A stretch of DNA of 64,000 bases from Alphaproteobacteria bacterium. Lineage in GTDB: Bacteria > Pseudomonadota > Alphaproteobacteria > Geminicoccales > Geminicoccaceae. Below are positions 1 to 8,001 of this stretch, one piece after another. The notes under the pieces are model-generated. The model made no database searches. It was not told where the DNA came from and saw nothing but the letters and a program-made list of their open reading frames with translations. The translations under genes were made by a program, and so were the position numbers. Each line of letters begins with the position of its first letter. Position 1 is the stretch's first letter. The stretch is from NCBI GenBank assembly GCA_026982705.1, contig JALSGP010000012.1:62001-126000 (forward strand), in the 5' to 3' direction.

Positions 1-1
1 C

Positions 2-850
2 ACCATCGCCTTCCAGGGCCATCCCGGCGCCTATTCCCATCTCGCCTGCCGCCGCATGTTCCCGGAGTTCGCGGTGCTGCCCTGCGAGTCCTTCGAGGAC
101 GCCTTCGCGGCGGTCCGCGAGCGACGCGCCCGCTATGCCATGATCCCGGTGGAGAACACCGTCGCGGGGCGGGTCGCCGACGTCCACCACCTGCTGCCGC
201 GGGGGGGCCTCCACATCGTGGCGGAGCACTTCCTGCGGGTGAACCACCATCTGTTGGTGCTGCCGGGCACGCGCCTCGAACAGGTGGAGACGGTGCTCTC
301 CCACGTCCACGCCCTCGGCCAGTGCCGCGCCTTCATCCGGCGCCACGGTCTCAGGCCGCGGGCGGTGGCGGATACCGCCGGGGCGGCGGCGGAGGTGGCG
401 GAACGGCGGGATCCGCGCCTCGCCGCCATCGCCTCCTCCCTCGCCGCCGAGATCTACGGTCTCGACGTGCTGGCGGGCGACATCGAGGACGCCGAGCACA
501 ACACCACCCGCTTCCTGGTGCTGGCCCGCGAGCCCCGCTATCCGGGCCCGCGGGACGGTCCGGTGGTGACCACCTTCGTCTTCCGGGTGCGCAACGTCCC
601 CGCGGCCCTCTACAAGGCACTGGGCGGCTTCGCCACCAACGGCGTCAACATGACCAAGCTGGAGAGCTACATCGACGGCAGCTTCACCCAGGCCCAGTTC
701 TACGCCGACATCCTCGGCCACCCCGAGGAGGAGCGGGTGCGGCTCGCCTTCGAGGAGCTGCGCTTCTTCGCCCACCACGTGGAGATCCTCGGCGTCTATC
801 CCGCCGATCCCTTCCGCGAAAGGGTGGCCTCAGCGGCGGAGGGCCCGTAG
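2..850 (+). CDS. pheA: Prephenate dehydratase, 5'-truncated by window edge
   Basis: The frame is already open at base 2 and the first visible residues, TIAFQGHPGAYSHLAC, are the usual N-terminus of prephenate dehydratase, so only the start codon and a few residues lie outside the window. The cytosolic enzyme converts prephenate to phenylpyruvate in phenylalanine synthesis. The catalytic domain shows IPVENTVAGRV and the NTTRF motif. A C-terminal ACT domain follows (from about TTFVFRV), with KLESYIDG in the place of the phenylalanine-binding segment, so feedback inhibition is expected. There is no chorismate mutase domain in the visible part. The 3' end overlaps the convergent dsbB gene by 21 bp. 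Confidence 0.95.
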   Translation, partial: TIAFQGHPGAYSHLACRRMFPEFAVLPCESFEDAFAAVRERRARYAMIPVENTVAGRVADVHHLLPRGGLHIVAEHFLRVNHHLLVLPGTRLEQVETVLSHVHALGQCRAFIRRHGLRPRAVADTAGAAAEVAERRDPRLAAIASSLAAEIYGLDVLAGDIEDAEHNTTRFLVLAREPRYPGPRDGPVVTTFVFRVRNVPAALYKALGGFATNGVNMTKLESYIDGSFTQAQFYADILGHPEEERVRLAFEELRFFAHHVEILGVYPADPFRERVASAAEGP

Positions 851-1321
851 TCCCGCCGCCGTCACCAGTGTGAGGGCGAGGGCGAAGAGGGCGTTCCAGG
901 CGGCGAGGGTGAGGCCGAGGAAGAAGAACTCCGGCCGGTCGCAGCGCGGCACCGTCTCCAGCACCAGCCGCTTCAGCTCCTCCAGCGTCTCCGCCCGACC
1001 GGCGGCGGCGCAGCTCTCGGGCAGGGTCAGGATCCCCTGCTCCACCCCCACGTGGTAGAGGGCGATACTCAGATCCCCCAGGTAGAGCAGCAGGGCCACC
1101 ACCAACGCCGGCCGCGGCCGGCCCAGGATCGCGCCCACCGCCAGCACCGGCACCGCCGCATAGTAGGGATAGCGCTGGTAGAGACAGAGGGGACAGGGGG
1201 CGAAGCCGGCCGCCTCCAGCCCGTGGGCGATGGCGAGGGCCAGGGCCGTGACGGCCGCCAGCGCCCAGGCGAGACGGACGGGATCGGCGAGGAGACGGGC
1301 GGGAAGACTCGGCTCAGACAT
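830..1321 (-). CDS. dsbB: Disulfide bond formation protein DsbB family
   Basis: This 163-residue inner-membrane protein has four hydrophobic segments, a DsbB-like CPLC motif at the start of the second (PCPLCLYQRYP), and a second cysteine pair (PESCAAAG and VPRCDRP) in the following periplasmic loop. That is the arrangement by which DsbB reoxidises DsbA and passes electrons to quinone. No DsbA is visible in the window. The start is ATG; the upstream YqaA-like gene ends 8 bp inside it, so the two are probably co-translated. The 3' end overlaps pheA. It could be the DsbI-like variant, but the length fits plain DsbB. Confidence 0.88.
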   Translation of the reverse strand: MSEPSLPARLLADPVRLAWALAAVTALALAIAHGLEAAGFAPCPLCLYQRYPYYAAVPVLAVGAILGRPRPALVVALLLYLGDLSIALYHVGVEQGILTLPESCAAAGRAETLEELKRLVLETVPRCDRPEFFFLGLTLAAWNALFALALTLVTAAGLRALRR

Positions 1322-1892
1322 GGCGCAGCACCAGGAAGCCGCCCACCAGCAGGGCGACGAAGAGGAGGGTGAGGAGACCGAGGCGGCGTTCCACGAAGTC
1401 GCGCACCGCCTCGCCGAAGGCCCGGAGCAGCGCCGCCACCAGGAAGAAGCGGCCGGCGCGGCTCACCGCCGAGGCCAGCAGGAAGGGCAGGACCGGAAAG
1501 CCCACCACCCCGCTCGCGATGGTCACCACCTTGTAGGGGAAGGGGGTGAAGCCGGCGACGGCGACGATCCACAGCCCCCAATCGGCATAGAGGGCCCGCA
1601 GGCGGGCGAATTCGGCCTCGTAGCCGTAGAAGGCGACGATGGCCCGTCCCACCGTCTCCCAGAGGGCGAGGCCGATGGCGTAGCCCAGAAGGCCGCCCGC
1701 GACGCTCGCCACGGTGGCGAGGAGGGCGAGGCGGAAGGCGGCGCGCGGGCGCGCCAGGACCATGGGGATCAGGAGGGCGTCCGGCGGGATCGGGAACACC
1801 GAACTCTCGGCGAAGGCCACCGCCCCCAGCACCCAGCCGGCGTGCCGGTGGGCGGCGAGGGCCATGATGCGGTCGTAGAGCCAGCGCAGCAT
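1314..1892 (-). CDS. YqaA/DedA-family membrane protein (VTT domain)
   Basis: A 192-residue polytopic protein of the SNARE-associated/VTT superfamily, closest to YqaA: it begins MLRWLYDRIMALA, contains the AESSVFPIPPDALLIPM segment and a later FTPFPYKVVTIASG segment, where the family has its conserved acidic, proline and arginine residues. Members are linked to phospholipid flipping and membrane homeostasis; the exact substrate here is unknown. An in-frame TTG at 1946 would add 18 proline-rich residues; I prefer the ATG at 1892 because family members begin there. It lies between the SDR gene and dsbB, overlapping the latter by 8 bp. Confidence 0.82.
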   Translation of the reverse strand: MLRWLYDRIMALAAHRHAGWVLGAVAFAESSVFPIPPDALLIPMVLARPRAAFRLALLATVASVAGGLLGYAIGLALWETVGRAIVAFYGYEAEFARLRALYADWGLWIVAVAGFTPFPYKVVTIASGVVGFPVLPFLLASAVSRAGRFFLVAALLRAFGEAVRDFVERRLGLLTLLFVALLVGGFLVLRHV

Positions 1893-1949
1893 CGGGCTGA
1901 TCCCGCCGTCCGTCGGGGAGGGTGGGGACGCGGGCGCCGCCGGCAAGTC

Positions 1950-2735
1950 TCAGAACGTCCCCGGATAGGCGCCGCCGTCCACCAGGATGTTCTGCCCCAC
2001 CAGATAGCCCGCCTGCACCGAGCAGAGGAAGGCGCAGACGGCGCCGAACTCGGCGGGATCGCCGAAGCGGCCGGCGGGGATGCGGGCCAGCATCCGCCGT
2101 TCCATCTCGTCGCGGTCGATGCCCTCCTTCTCGGCATTGTAGCGGATGTTGGCCTCCAGCCGGTCGGTGCGGAAGCGGCCCGGCAGGAGGTTGTTGACGG
2201 TCACGCCATGGGGGGCGAGCTGGCGGGCGAGACCGGCGACGAAGCCGGTGAGGCCGGCGCGGGCGCCGTTGGAGAGGCCCAGCTCGGGGATGGGAGCCTT
2301 CACGGCGCTGGAGGTGATGTTGACGATGCGCCCGAAGCGACGGGCGATCATGGCATCCACGGTGGCGCGGATCATCTCGATGGCCGAGAGCATGTTGAGG
2401 CGGAGGGCGGCGATCCAGGCCGCTTCGTCCCACGCCCGGAAGTCGCCGGGCGGCGGTCCGCCGGCGTTGTTGACGAGGATGTCGGGCTCGGGACAGGCCT
2501 CCAGCAGACGGGCGCGGCCCTCGGTGGTGGCGACGTCGGCGGCGACGCCCTTCACCGTCACCCCGAAGCGGCGGGCGATCTCCCCGGCCGCGGCGGCGGT
2601 GCGGTCGGGATCCAGCCCGTTGACCACCAGGTTGACGCCGGCACGGGCGAGGGCCTCGGCGCAGCCGCGCCCGAGCCCCCGCGTGGAGGCGCAGACGATG
2701 GCCCAGCGGCCGGCGATACCGTAGTCGATGCTCAT
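1950..2735 (-). CDS. Short-chain dehydrogenase/reductase with altered active site
   Basis: The 261-residue protein has the Rossmann cofactor motif (CASTRGLGRG, residues 15-24), NNAG (89-92) and the catalytic-type serine (ITSSAVK, 140-146). Where classical SDRs have YxxxK it reads LSNGARAGL, so Ser155 and Arg159 occupy the Tyr and Lys positions. I recognise this as a subgroup related to 3-oxoacyl-ACP reductases ('BKR-like'), often annotated as dehydrogenases although the canonical Tyr is absent. It ends in the typical LVDGG segment. ATG at 2735 overlaps the hdaA stop codon by 4 bp (ATGA), indicating co-translation. The substrate cannot be read from the sequence. Confidence 0.85.
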   Translation of the reverse strand: MSIDYGIAGRWAIVCASTRGLGRGCAEALARAGVNLVVNGLDPDRTAAAAGEIARRFGVTVKGVAADVATTEGRARLLEACPEPDILVNNAGGPPPGDFRAWDEAAWIAALRLNMLSAIEMIRATVDAMIARRFGRIVNITSSAVKAPIPELGLSNGARAGLTGFVAGLARQLAPHGVTVNNLLPGRFRTDRLEANIRYNAEKEGIDRDEMERRMLARIPAGRFGDPAEFGAVCAFLCSVQAGYLVGQNILVDGGAYPGTF

Positions 2736-3472
2736 CCTTCTCCTCCCCCTTCCCACGCGTCGCCTTCCGTCTCCGCCGCGAGCCGCGCGAGCGCCCGCCG
2801 GGCGAGGTCGAGCCCCACCCGCCGGCCGCTGCGCAGCCCCAGCTCGTCCAGCAGTTCCACCAGCCGCCGCACGGCGGCGAAGGCGCGTTCGCTGCGCACC
2901 GCCAGATAGCGCACCACCGGCGGATCCAGCTCCAGGCCGCGGTCGCGGGCGAGCTTGACCAGGAGCGCCTCCACCAGCGTCTCGTCCGGCGGCGCGATGG
3001 GTACGTGGTGGGCGGCCCGCAGCCGCGAGCGCAGATCCGCGGGCCCCATCGCCCAGCGTGCCGGCGGCGTGCGGCCGGCCAGCAGCAGGCGGCCGTCACG
3101 CTCGCGCACGGCGTTGTAGAGGGCGAGCAGCGCCTCGGGTTCGCGCACCCGGTCGGCGTCGTCCACCGCCACCGCCCCCGCGGGACCGAGGCGGGCGAAG
3201 GGGGAGCCGGCGGCGTCCAGCGCCGGTCCCGACCACACGGGGGCCCGGGCCAGATGCTGGAAGATCCGCAGCAGATGCGACTTCCCACAGCCGGCCGGTC
3301 CGCTCACCACGGCGCACGCCGCCGGCCACGCCGGCCAGCCCAGCACCAGATCCAGTGCCTCGGCGTTGCAGGGGGCCGGCAGGAAATCCTCAAGGGTGCG
3401 GCGCTCCGCCGGCGGGAAGCGGAAGGCGAGCTGGCGGAGGCGCAGGTCGAGGGGCGCGCGGCCGGCGCTCAC
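2732..3472 (-). CDS. hdaA: HdaA-type DnaA-related regulatory ATPase
   Basis: A 246-residue AAA+ protein of the DnaA/Hda family. It carries a Walker A (GPAGCGKSH), a Walker B-like VDDADR and the DnaA-type lid, but lacks the DnaA domain IV DNA-binding helix-turn-helix, which distinguishes Hda from DnaA. Near the N-terminus RQLAFRF (about residues 13-18) resembles the sliding-clamp binding motif that tethers Hda to DnaN; with the clamp, Hda stimulates ATP hydrolysis by DnaA and stops re-initiation. The GTG start at 3472 overlaps the stop of the upstream CDP-alcohol phosphatidyltransferase by 4 bp. Placement after such a transferase is common in alphaproteobacteria. Confidence 0.85.
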   Translation of the reverse strand: MSAGRAPLDLRLRQLAFRFPPAERRTLEDFLPAPCNAEALDLVLGWPAWPAACAVVSGPAGCGKSHLLRIFQHLARAPVWSGPALDAAGSPFARLGPAGAVAVDDADRVREPEALLALYNAVRERDGRLLLAGRTPPARWAMGPADLRSRLRAAHHVPIAPPDETLVEALLVKLARDRGLELDPPVVRYLAVRSERAFAAVRRLVELLDELGLRSGRRVGLDLARRALARLAAETEGDAWEGGGEG

Positions 3473-4053
3473 GGTCGGACGGCGCGGTCCGAGAGCGCCC
3501 AGCGCAGCCCCGCCGCCAGATAGGCCAGCGCCGAGGCGAGGACGAAAGCCACCACCGCGAAGGCGAGGGGATCCACCCACACCGCCGCGAAGTCGAAGCC
3601 CGCACGCTCGCCCAGGAGGAAGCCCAGATAGAGGAGCTGGACGAGGGTGCAGAGCTTGCCCACCACCAGCGGCTCCACCCGGAAGGCCCGCACCCGCATC
3701 CGCAGCACCAGGGCGCCGCCGGCGATGGCGAGATCGCGGGTCAGCACCAGCGCGCACAGCCAGACGGGGATCTCCCCCTCCCACGTCAGCACCACGAAGG
3801 CGGTGCCGACGAGCACCTTGTCGGCGATGGGGTCGAGGACCGCGCCGAAGGGCGTGGGCCGGTTGACCCACTTGGCGACCAGGCCGTCGGCGACGTCGGT
3901 GGCGCCGGCCACCACGAACATCCAGAAGGCGAGTTCGTGCTCGCCCTTCACCACCGCGAGGGCGAGGGGAGCGGCCACCACCAGCCGGACCGAGGTGAGC
4001 AGGTCGGCGAGACGGCGCCAGCCGAGCCTGAGGGTGCACCAGCCGAAGCGCAT
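3469..4053 (-). CDS. CDP-alcohol phosphatidyltransferase (PgsA/Cls-like)
   Basis: This 194-residue integral membrane enzyme shows the family signature D-x2-DG-x2-A(R/K)-x8-G-x3-D-x3-D as ATDVADGLVAKWVNRP followed by FGAVLDPIADK; the usual Arg after DG is Lys. Members transfer a phosphatidyl group from CDP-diacylglycerol to glycerol-3-phosphate or phosphatidylglycerol, making PG or cardiolipin. About five to six hydrophobic helices are visible. The ATG at 4053 sits 8 bp after the DUF2066 stop; an alternative ATG at 4101 would add 16 residues but overlap that gene. Whether it is PgsA, cardiolipin synthase or another member cannot be decided here. Confidence 0.82.
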   Translation of the reverse strand: MRFGWCTLRLGWRRLADLLTSVRLVVAAPLALAVVKGEHELAFWMFVVAGATDVADGLVAKWVNRPTPFGAVLDPIADKVLVGTAFVVLTWEGEIPVWLCALVLTRDLAIAGGALVLRMRVRAFRVEPLVVGKLCTLVQLLYLGFLLGERAGFDFAAVWVDPLAFAVVAFVLASALAYLAAGLRWALSDRAVRP

Positions 4054-4061
4054 CACGGCGC

Positions 4062-5252
4062 TCAGCGCACCCCCGCTTCCGCCGCTCGACGCAACAGCCA
4101 TACGTCCCCCTCCGGCACCACCTCGAAGCCGGCCTCGGCCACGAGCCGCGCGAGCCGCTGCCGGCCTCCGAGGATCTCGACGGCGAAGCGGATCTCGCGC
4201 CGTGACACCCGGTCGGTCTCGAGCCGGCGCACCTCCGGCGCCGCCTCCAGGGTCCGCCTTATTTGAACCCACTCGCCGAGCTCGGCAAGCGGCAGCACCA
4301 GCACCACCCGCGCGCGCTCGTCGGTCCGGACGATGTCGTGTCGCTTCCAGTCGAGCTCGAGGCCCTCCACGGCCCGCCGCACCGCCGTCCGCCAGAGCCG
4401 TTCCGCCTCCTCCGCCGAGGTCGCGGTGACGCGCAGCCGGCGCAGGTCGCCGGGCCAGTCGCCGTAGGGGACCAGCACCACGTCCAGCTCCCGCGGCGGC
4501 GGGACCGCCGTGACCGGGGGGGCCTCCCGCGCGTCCTCCGCCATCGTCTCCGCCGTCGGGGCCGGGGGCCGCCAGCGGGCCACCACCCGCGCCTCCGCCA
4601 GCACCACCGCGCGGGTGCCGTAGCGGCGGCGTAGTTCCTCCATCACCGCCGGCGCCGGCCGCACGTCCAGCCCCGCCAGCGCCGCCACGTCGGCGATGTC
4701 GCCCAGCAGGAAGACGAGGGTGAGGAGGGTGTCCCGCACGCCCTCCACGAGCCACGCCTCCCGCCAGGGATCGCGCCAGGGATCGTCGGTCTCGAAGATC
4801 CGCCGCCGGCCCTCCTCGTCCACCCGGACCGGCAGTACGAGCAGCGGATCCGAGGGACGCAGCACGGCGGGGATGCCGGCCTTCCGCAGCAGCTCCTGCA
4901 CCGCGGCCCCGTCGAAATGGACGGAGACGGTGGCGACGTAGCGGGTGGCCGAGCGCTTCTCCCGCTCCACCGAGATCCCGGCCACCAGCGGTTCGGGGTC
5001 GAGGGTCTCCGGCTCCGGCAGCCGTCCCCAGTCCTCCGGCAGGGTGAGCCGCCGCAGCAGCCGGGCGAGGGCCCGGCGCTTCGCCTCCTCGAGGGCCTTC
5101 GTGCGCGCCGCCACCGCGGAGTCCGCCACCACGTCCACCGCGACGCCGGAGACCGCGTACATGTCGGCGGCCCCCAGGGGGGGCACCGTCCCGAGCCAGA
5201 CCAGCAGCAGCGCCAGCAGCGCCGCCGGCCGCAACCGGATCCCTCGCCTCAC
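4062..5252 (-). CDS. DUF2066-family exported protein
   Basis: The 396-residue product starts at a GTG (5252) preceded by AAGGGAG and has a Sec-type signal peptide (hydrophobic run LLALLLVWLGTV, cleavage near PLGAADMYAV). The segment after cleavage (YAVSGVAVDVVADSAVAART) is typical of DUF2066, a family of uncharacterised periplasmic or envelope proteins found next to hda and purM in alphaproteobacteria. No catalytic motif is evident. It is the first gene of the minus-strand run that continues to dsbB, and its start is divergent from purM across about 70 bp. I cannot assign a biochemical role. Confidence 0.78.
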   Translation of the reverse strand: MRRGIRLRPAALLALLLVWLGTVPPLGAADMYAVSGVAVDVVADSAVAARTKALEEAKRRALARLLRRLTLPEDWGRLPEPETLDPEPLVAGISVEREKRSATRYVATVSVHFDGAAVQELLRKAGIPAVLRPSDPLLVLPVRVDEEGRRRIFETDDPWRDPWREAWLVEGVRDTLLTLVFLLGDIADVAALAGLDVRPAPAVMEELRRRYGTRAVVLAEARVVARWRPPAPTAETMAEDAREAPPVTAVPPPRELDVVLVPYGDWPGDLRRLRVTATSAEEAERLWRTAVRRAVEGLELDWKRHDIVRTDERARVVLVLPLAELGEWVQIRRTLEAAPEVRRLETDRVSRREIRFAVEILGGRQRLARLVAEAGFEVVPEGDVWLLRRAAEAGVR

Positions 5253-5324
5253 GGCCGCACTCCCTTGATCTCCGCCGGCGGGGGGCCCACCCTCCCCGCC
5301 GTCCCCGCGCGCGGCACGGACATC

Positions 5325-6410
5325 ATGGCAGAAGCGCACGGCGAGCGCGATCCCTACCGGGAAGCCGGGGTCGACATCGACGCCGGTCACCGGCTGGTGG
5401 CGCGCATCCGCCCGCTGGTGGCGGCCACCGCCCGCCCCGGCGTGCTGGGCGGGATCGGCGGCTTCGGCGGCCTGTTCGATCTGGATGCCAGCGGCCACGG
5501 CGGGCCGGTGCTGGTGGCGGCCACCGACGGCGTCGGCACCAAGCTGGTGCTGGCCCGCGAGGCGGGACGGACGCGTGGCCTCGGCGTCGATCTCGTGGCC
5601 ATGTGCGTCAACGATCTGGTGGTGCAGGGGGCCGAGCCGCTCTTCTTCCTCGACTACTACGCCACCGGGCGGCTGGCGGTGGAGGAGGCGGCGGAGGTGA
5701 TCGCCGGCATCGCCGCCGGCTGCCGCGAGGCGGGCTGCGCGCTCCTTGGCGGCGAGACGGCCGAGATGCCGGGCGTCTATGCGCCGGGCGAGTTCGACCT
5801 CGCCGGCTTCGCCGTGGGCGCGGTGCGACGCGAGGAGCTCCTGCCGAAGCCGGCGGAGCCCGGCGACGTGCTGCTGGGACTCGCCGCCTCCGGCGTCCAC
5901 GCCAACGGCTTCTCGCTGGTGCGCCGGGTGCTGCGCGCGCGGGGACTCGCTCCCCTCGATCCGGCTCCCTTCGCACCCGGACGCACCCTCGCCGACGAAC
6001 TGCTCACCCCCACCCGCATCTACGTGCGCGCCGCCCTCGACCTCGCCCGTGCCGGACTGGTGCGCGCCCTCGTCCACGTCACCGGCGGCGGCCTCCTGGA
6101 CAATCCGCCGCGGGTGCTGCCGGCGGGGCGGGTGGCGGTGATCGACGTGCGGCGCTTCCCGCTGCCACCCGTCTTCCGCTTCCTCGCCGAGGCGGCGGCC
6201 ATGGACGCCCGCTCGCTGGCCCGCACCTTCAACTGCGGCATCGGCATGATCGCCGTGGTGCCGGCGGCGGCGCGGGAGGACGCCCTGGCGCGTCTGGAGG
6301 CCGCCGGCGAGCGGGTGTGGGAGATCGGGCGCATCGAGGCGGGTGCGGGCCCCGCCGTCGTGCTCGAGGGAGTGGAGGAGGCATGGCGCTTCGCCGCGTC
6401 GCGGTCCTGA
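5325..6410 (+). CDS. purM: Phosphoribosylformylglycinamidine cyclo-ligase
   Basis: PurM closes the imidazole ring of purines, making aminoimidazole ribonucleotide from FGAM with ATP. The 361-residue protein has the full set of family blocks: GGFGGLFDL, TDGVGTKLVLA, CVNDLVVQGAEPLFFLDYYA, GGETAEMPGVY, ASGVHANGFSLVR and the C-terminal FNCGIGM. The start is the ATG in the sequence encoding MAEAHGERDPYREAGVDI, matching the usual N-terminus; the frame is open further upstream but runs through the divergent DUF2066 promoter. It overlaps purN by 28 bp, so the two purine genes form one transcription unit. Confidence 0.96.
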   Translation: MAEAHGERDPYREAGVDIDAGHRLVARIRPLVAATARPGVLGGIGGFGGLFDLDASGHGGPVLVAATDGVGTKLVLAREAGRTRGLGVDLVAMCVNDLVVQGAEPLFFLDYYATGRLAVEEAAEVIAGIAAGCREAGCALLGGETAEMPGVYAPGEFDLAGFAVGAVRREELLPKPAEPGDVLLGLAASGVHANGFSLVRRVLRARGLAPLDPAPFAPGRTLADELLTPTRIYVRAALDLARAGLVRALVHVTGGGLLDNPPRVLPAGRVAVIDVRRFPLPPVFRFLAEAAAMDARSLARTFNCGIGMIAVVPAAAREDALARLEAAGERVWEIGRIEAGAGPAVVLEGVEEAWRFAASRS

Positions 6411-7051
6411 TCTCCGGCTCCGGCACCAACCTCCAGGCGCTGATCGACGCCACCCGCAGCGGCCGGGTGCCGGCGCGCATCGTGCGGGTGGTGAGCGATC
6501 GTCCCACGGCCGGCGGGCTCGCGCGGGCGGCGCGGACCGGCATCCCCACGGCGGTGATCCGGCCCCACGACTTCGAGTCGCGCGGCGCCTTCGAAGAGGC
6601 CCTCGACCGCCTGCTGCGGGAGGCGGAGGCGGAGATCGTCTGCCTCGCCGGCTTCATGCGGGTGCTCGGCCGCGCGATGGTGGAGGGCTGGGCCGGGCGC
6701 ATGCTCAACATCCATCCCTCGCTGCTGCCCGCCTTTCCCGGCCTCGAGGTGCACGAGCGGGTGCTGGAGGCGGGCATGCCCGTCACCGGCTGCACCGTCC
6801 ATTTCGTCACCGCCGAGGTGGATGCGGGACCGGTGCTGGTGCAGGGCGTGGTGCCGGTGCTGCCGGACGACACCCCCGAGCGCCTGCGGGCGCGGGTGCT
6901 GGAGGTGGAGCACCGGGCCTATCCGCGGGCGCTGGACCTGCTGGTGCGCGGCCGCGCCGTCGTCGAGGGCGAGCGGGTGGTGGTCCGCGACGAGCGGCCG
7001 GGCGAGCGCCTCCTCCTCCACCCGCTGCTGGCGCGCTGGACCGGGCCGTGA
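6383..7051 (+). CDS. purN: Phosphoribosylglycinamide formyltransferase
   Basis: PurN transfers a formyl group from 10-formyl-tetrahydrofolate to glycinamide ribonucleotide. The 222-residue protein shows VLISGSGTNLQALIDA at the nucleotide site, the catalytic segment NIHPSLLPAFPGLEVHERVL with the conserved Asn-His pair, and HFVTAEVDAGPVLVQ with the conserved catalytic Asp. The ATG at 6383 follows a GGAGGAGG-like run inside the end of purM. The stop overlaps the GTG of the next gene, an ABC permease, by 4 bp, so the permeases appear translationally coupled to purine synthesis genes, which is unusual. Confidence 0.95.
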   Translation: MALRRVAVLISGSGTNLQALIDATRSGRVPARIVRVVSDRPTAGGLARAARTGIPTAVIRPHDFESRGAFEEALDRLLREAEAEIVCLAGFMRVLGRAMVEGWAGRMLNIHPSLLPAFPGLEVHERVLEAGMPVTGCTVHFVTAEVDAGPVLVQGVVPVLPDDTPERLRARVLEVEHRAYPRALDLLVRGRAVVEGERVVVRDERPGERLLLHPLLARWTGP

Positions 7052-8001
7052 TCGCGGGACTGCTGCGACGCCTCGTCGAAAGTCTGCTGGTGCTGCTGCT
7101 GGTCGCCTTCGCCAGCTACGCCCTGATCGGCCTGATGCCGGGCGACCCGGTGGACCTCATGATCGCCGCCGATCCCCGGCTCACCAGCGCCGACGTCGCC
7201 CGTCTCAGGGCCCTCCACGGTCTCGACCGGCCGCTGCTCGCCCGCTTCCTCGACTGGCTCGCGGCCGCCCTCGCCGGCGATCTCGGCCACTCCCGCCTCT
7301 ACGGCCGACCGGTGGCGGAGGTGCTGCCGCCGCGGCTCGCCGCCACCGCCCTCCTCATGGGCACGAGCCTGCTGCTGGCGCTGGCGGCGGCGGTGCCGGC
7401 CGGCATCCGGGCCGCCCTGCGCCCGGGCGGCCGCTTCGACGTCCTCGCCCATCTCCTCGCCTTCGCCGCCTTCTCCCTCCCCTCCTTCTGGCTCGCCATC
7501 CTGCTGGTGATCCTCTTCTCGGTGGTGCTGGGCTGGCTGCCGCCGGGGGGCGTGCCCACGGGACCGGCCGGTCTCCTCGACCAGCTCCGCCACATGGTGC
7601 TGCCGGTCCTCACCCTGACCCTCGCCACCTTCGGCGTCTTCTTCCGCTTCGTACGCCAGGCGGTGGCGGAGGTGCTGGCCGAGCCCTTCGTCGCCGCCGC
7701 CCGCGCCAAGGGCCTGTCCACCCGGCAGCTGGTCCGGCGCCACGTGCTGCCGGTGGCGCTGCCGCCGGTGGTGACGGTGACGGCGCTGCACTTCGGCGGG
7801 CTGCTGTCGGGCGCGCTGGTGGTGGAAACGGTGTTCGCCTGGCCCGGCACCGGACGGCTGCTCTACGAGGCCATCCTCGGCAACGACTTCAACCTGGCCC
7901 TCGCCGCCCTCCTCGTCGCCACCGCCGCCACCCTGCTGGCCAATCTGCTGGCGGACATCCTCCATGTCCGGCTCGATCCGCGCATCCGCGACGCCCTCTG
8001 A
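7048..8001 (+). CDS. ABC transporter permease, DppB/OppB family
   Basis: This 317-residue permease has six predicted membrane spans and the inner-membrane ABC signature (EAA loop) AAARAKGLSTRQLVRRHVLP. The N-terminal portion LLVAFASYALIGLMPGDPVD is characteristic of the DppB/OppB/NikB family that imports peptides, nickel chelates or related solutes. Its GTG start overlaps the purN stop by 4 bp. No binding protein or ATPase gene is nearby, so the substrate is open; partners must be encoded elsewhere. It is followed by a DppC-type gene overlapping it by 38 bp. Confidence 0.88.
   Translation: MIAGLLRRLVESLLVLLLVAFASYALIGLMPGDPVDLMIAADPRLTSADVARLRALHGLDRPLLARFLDWLAAALAGDLGHSRLYGRPVAEVLPPRLAATALLMGTSLLLALAAAVPAGIRAALRPGGRFDVLAHLLAFAAFSLPSFWLAILLVILFSVVLGWLPPGGVPTGPAGLLDQLRHMVLPVLTLTLATFGVFFRFVRQAVAEVLAEPFVAAARAKGLSTRQLVRRHVLPVALPPVVTVTALHFGGLLSGALVVETVFAWPGTGRLLYEAILGNDFNLALAALLVATAATLLANLLADILHVRLDPRIRDAL

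Noticed and set aside
1230-2909. Long plus-strand open frame of 559 codons
   Set aside because: It is antisense to YqaA and SDR, with low-complexity composition and no recognisable family.
1069-3288. Long open frame on the minus strand covering SDR and YqaA
   Set aside because: It is in another frame of real genes, has Arg/Pro/Gly-rich composition without domains, and arises from the lack of AT-rich stop codons in high-GC DNA.
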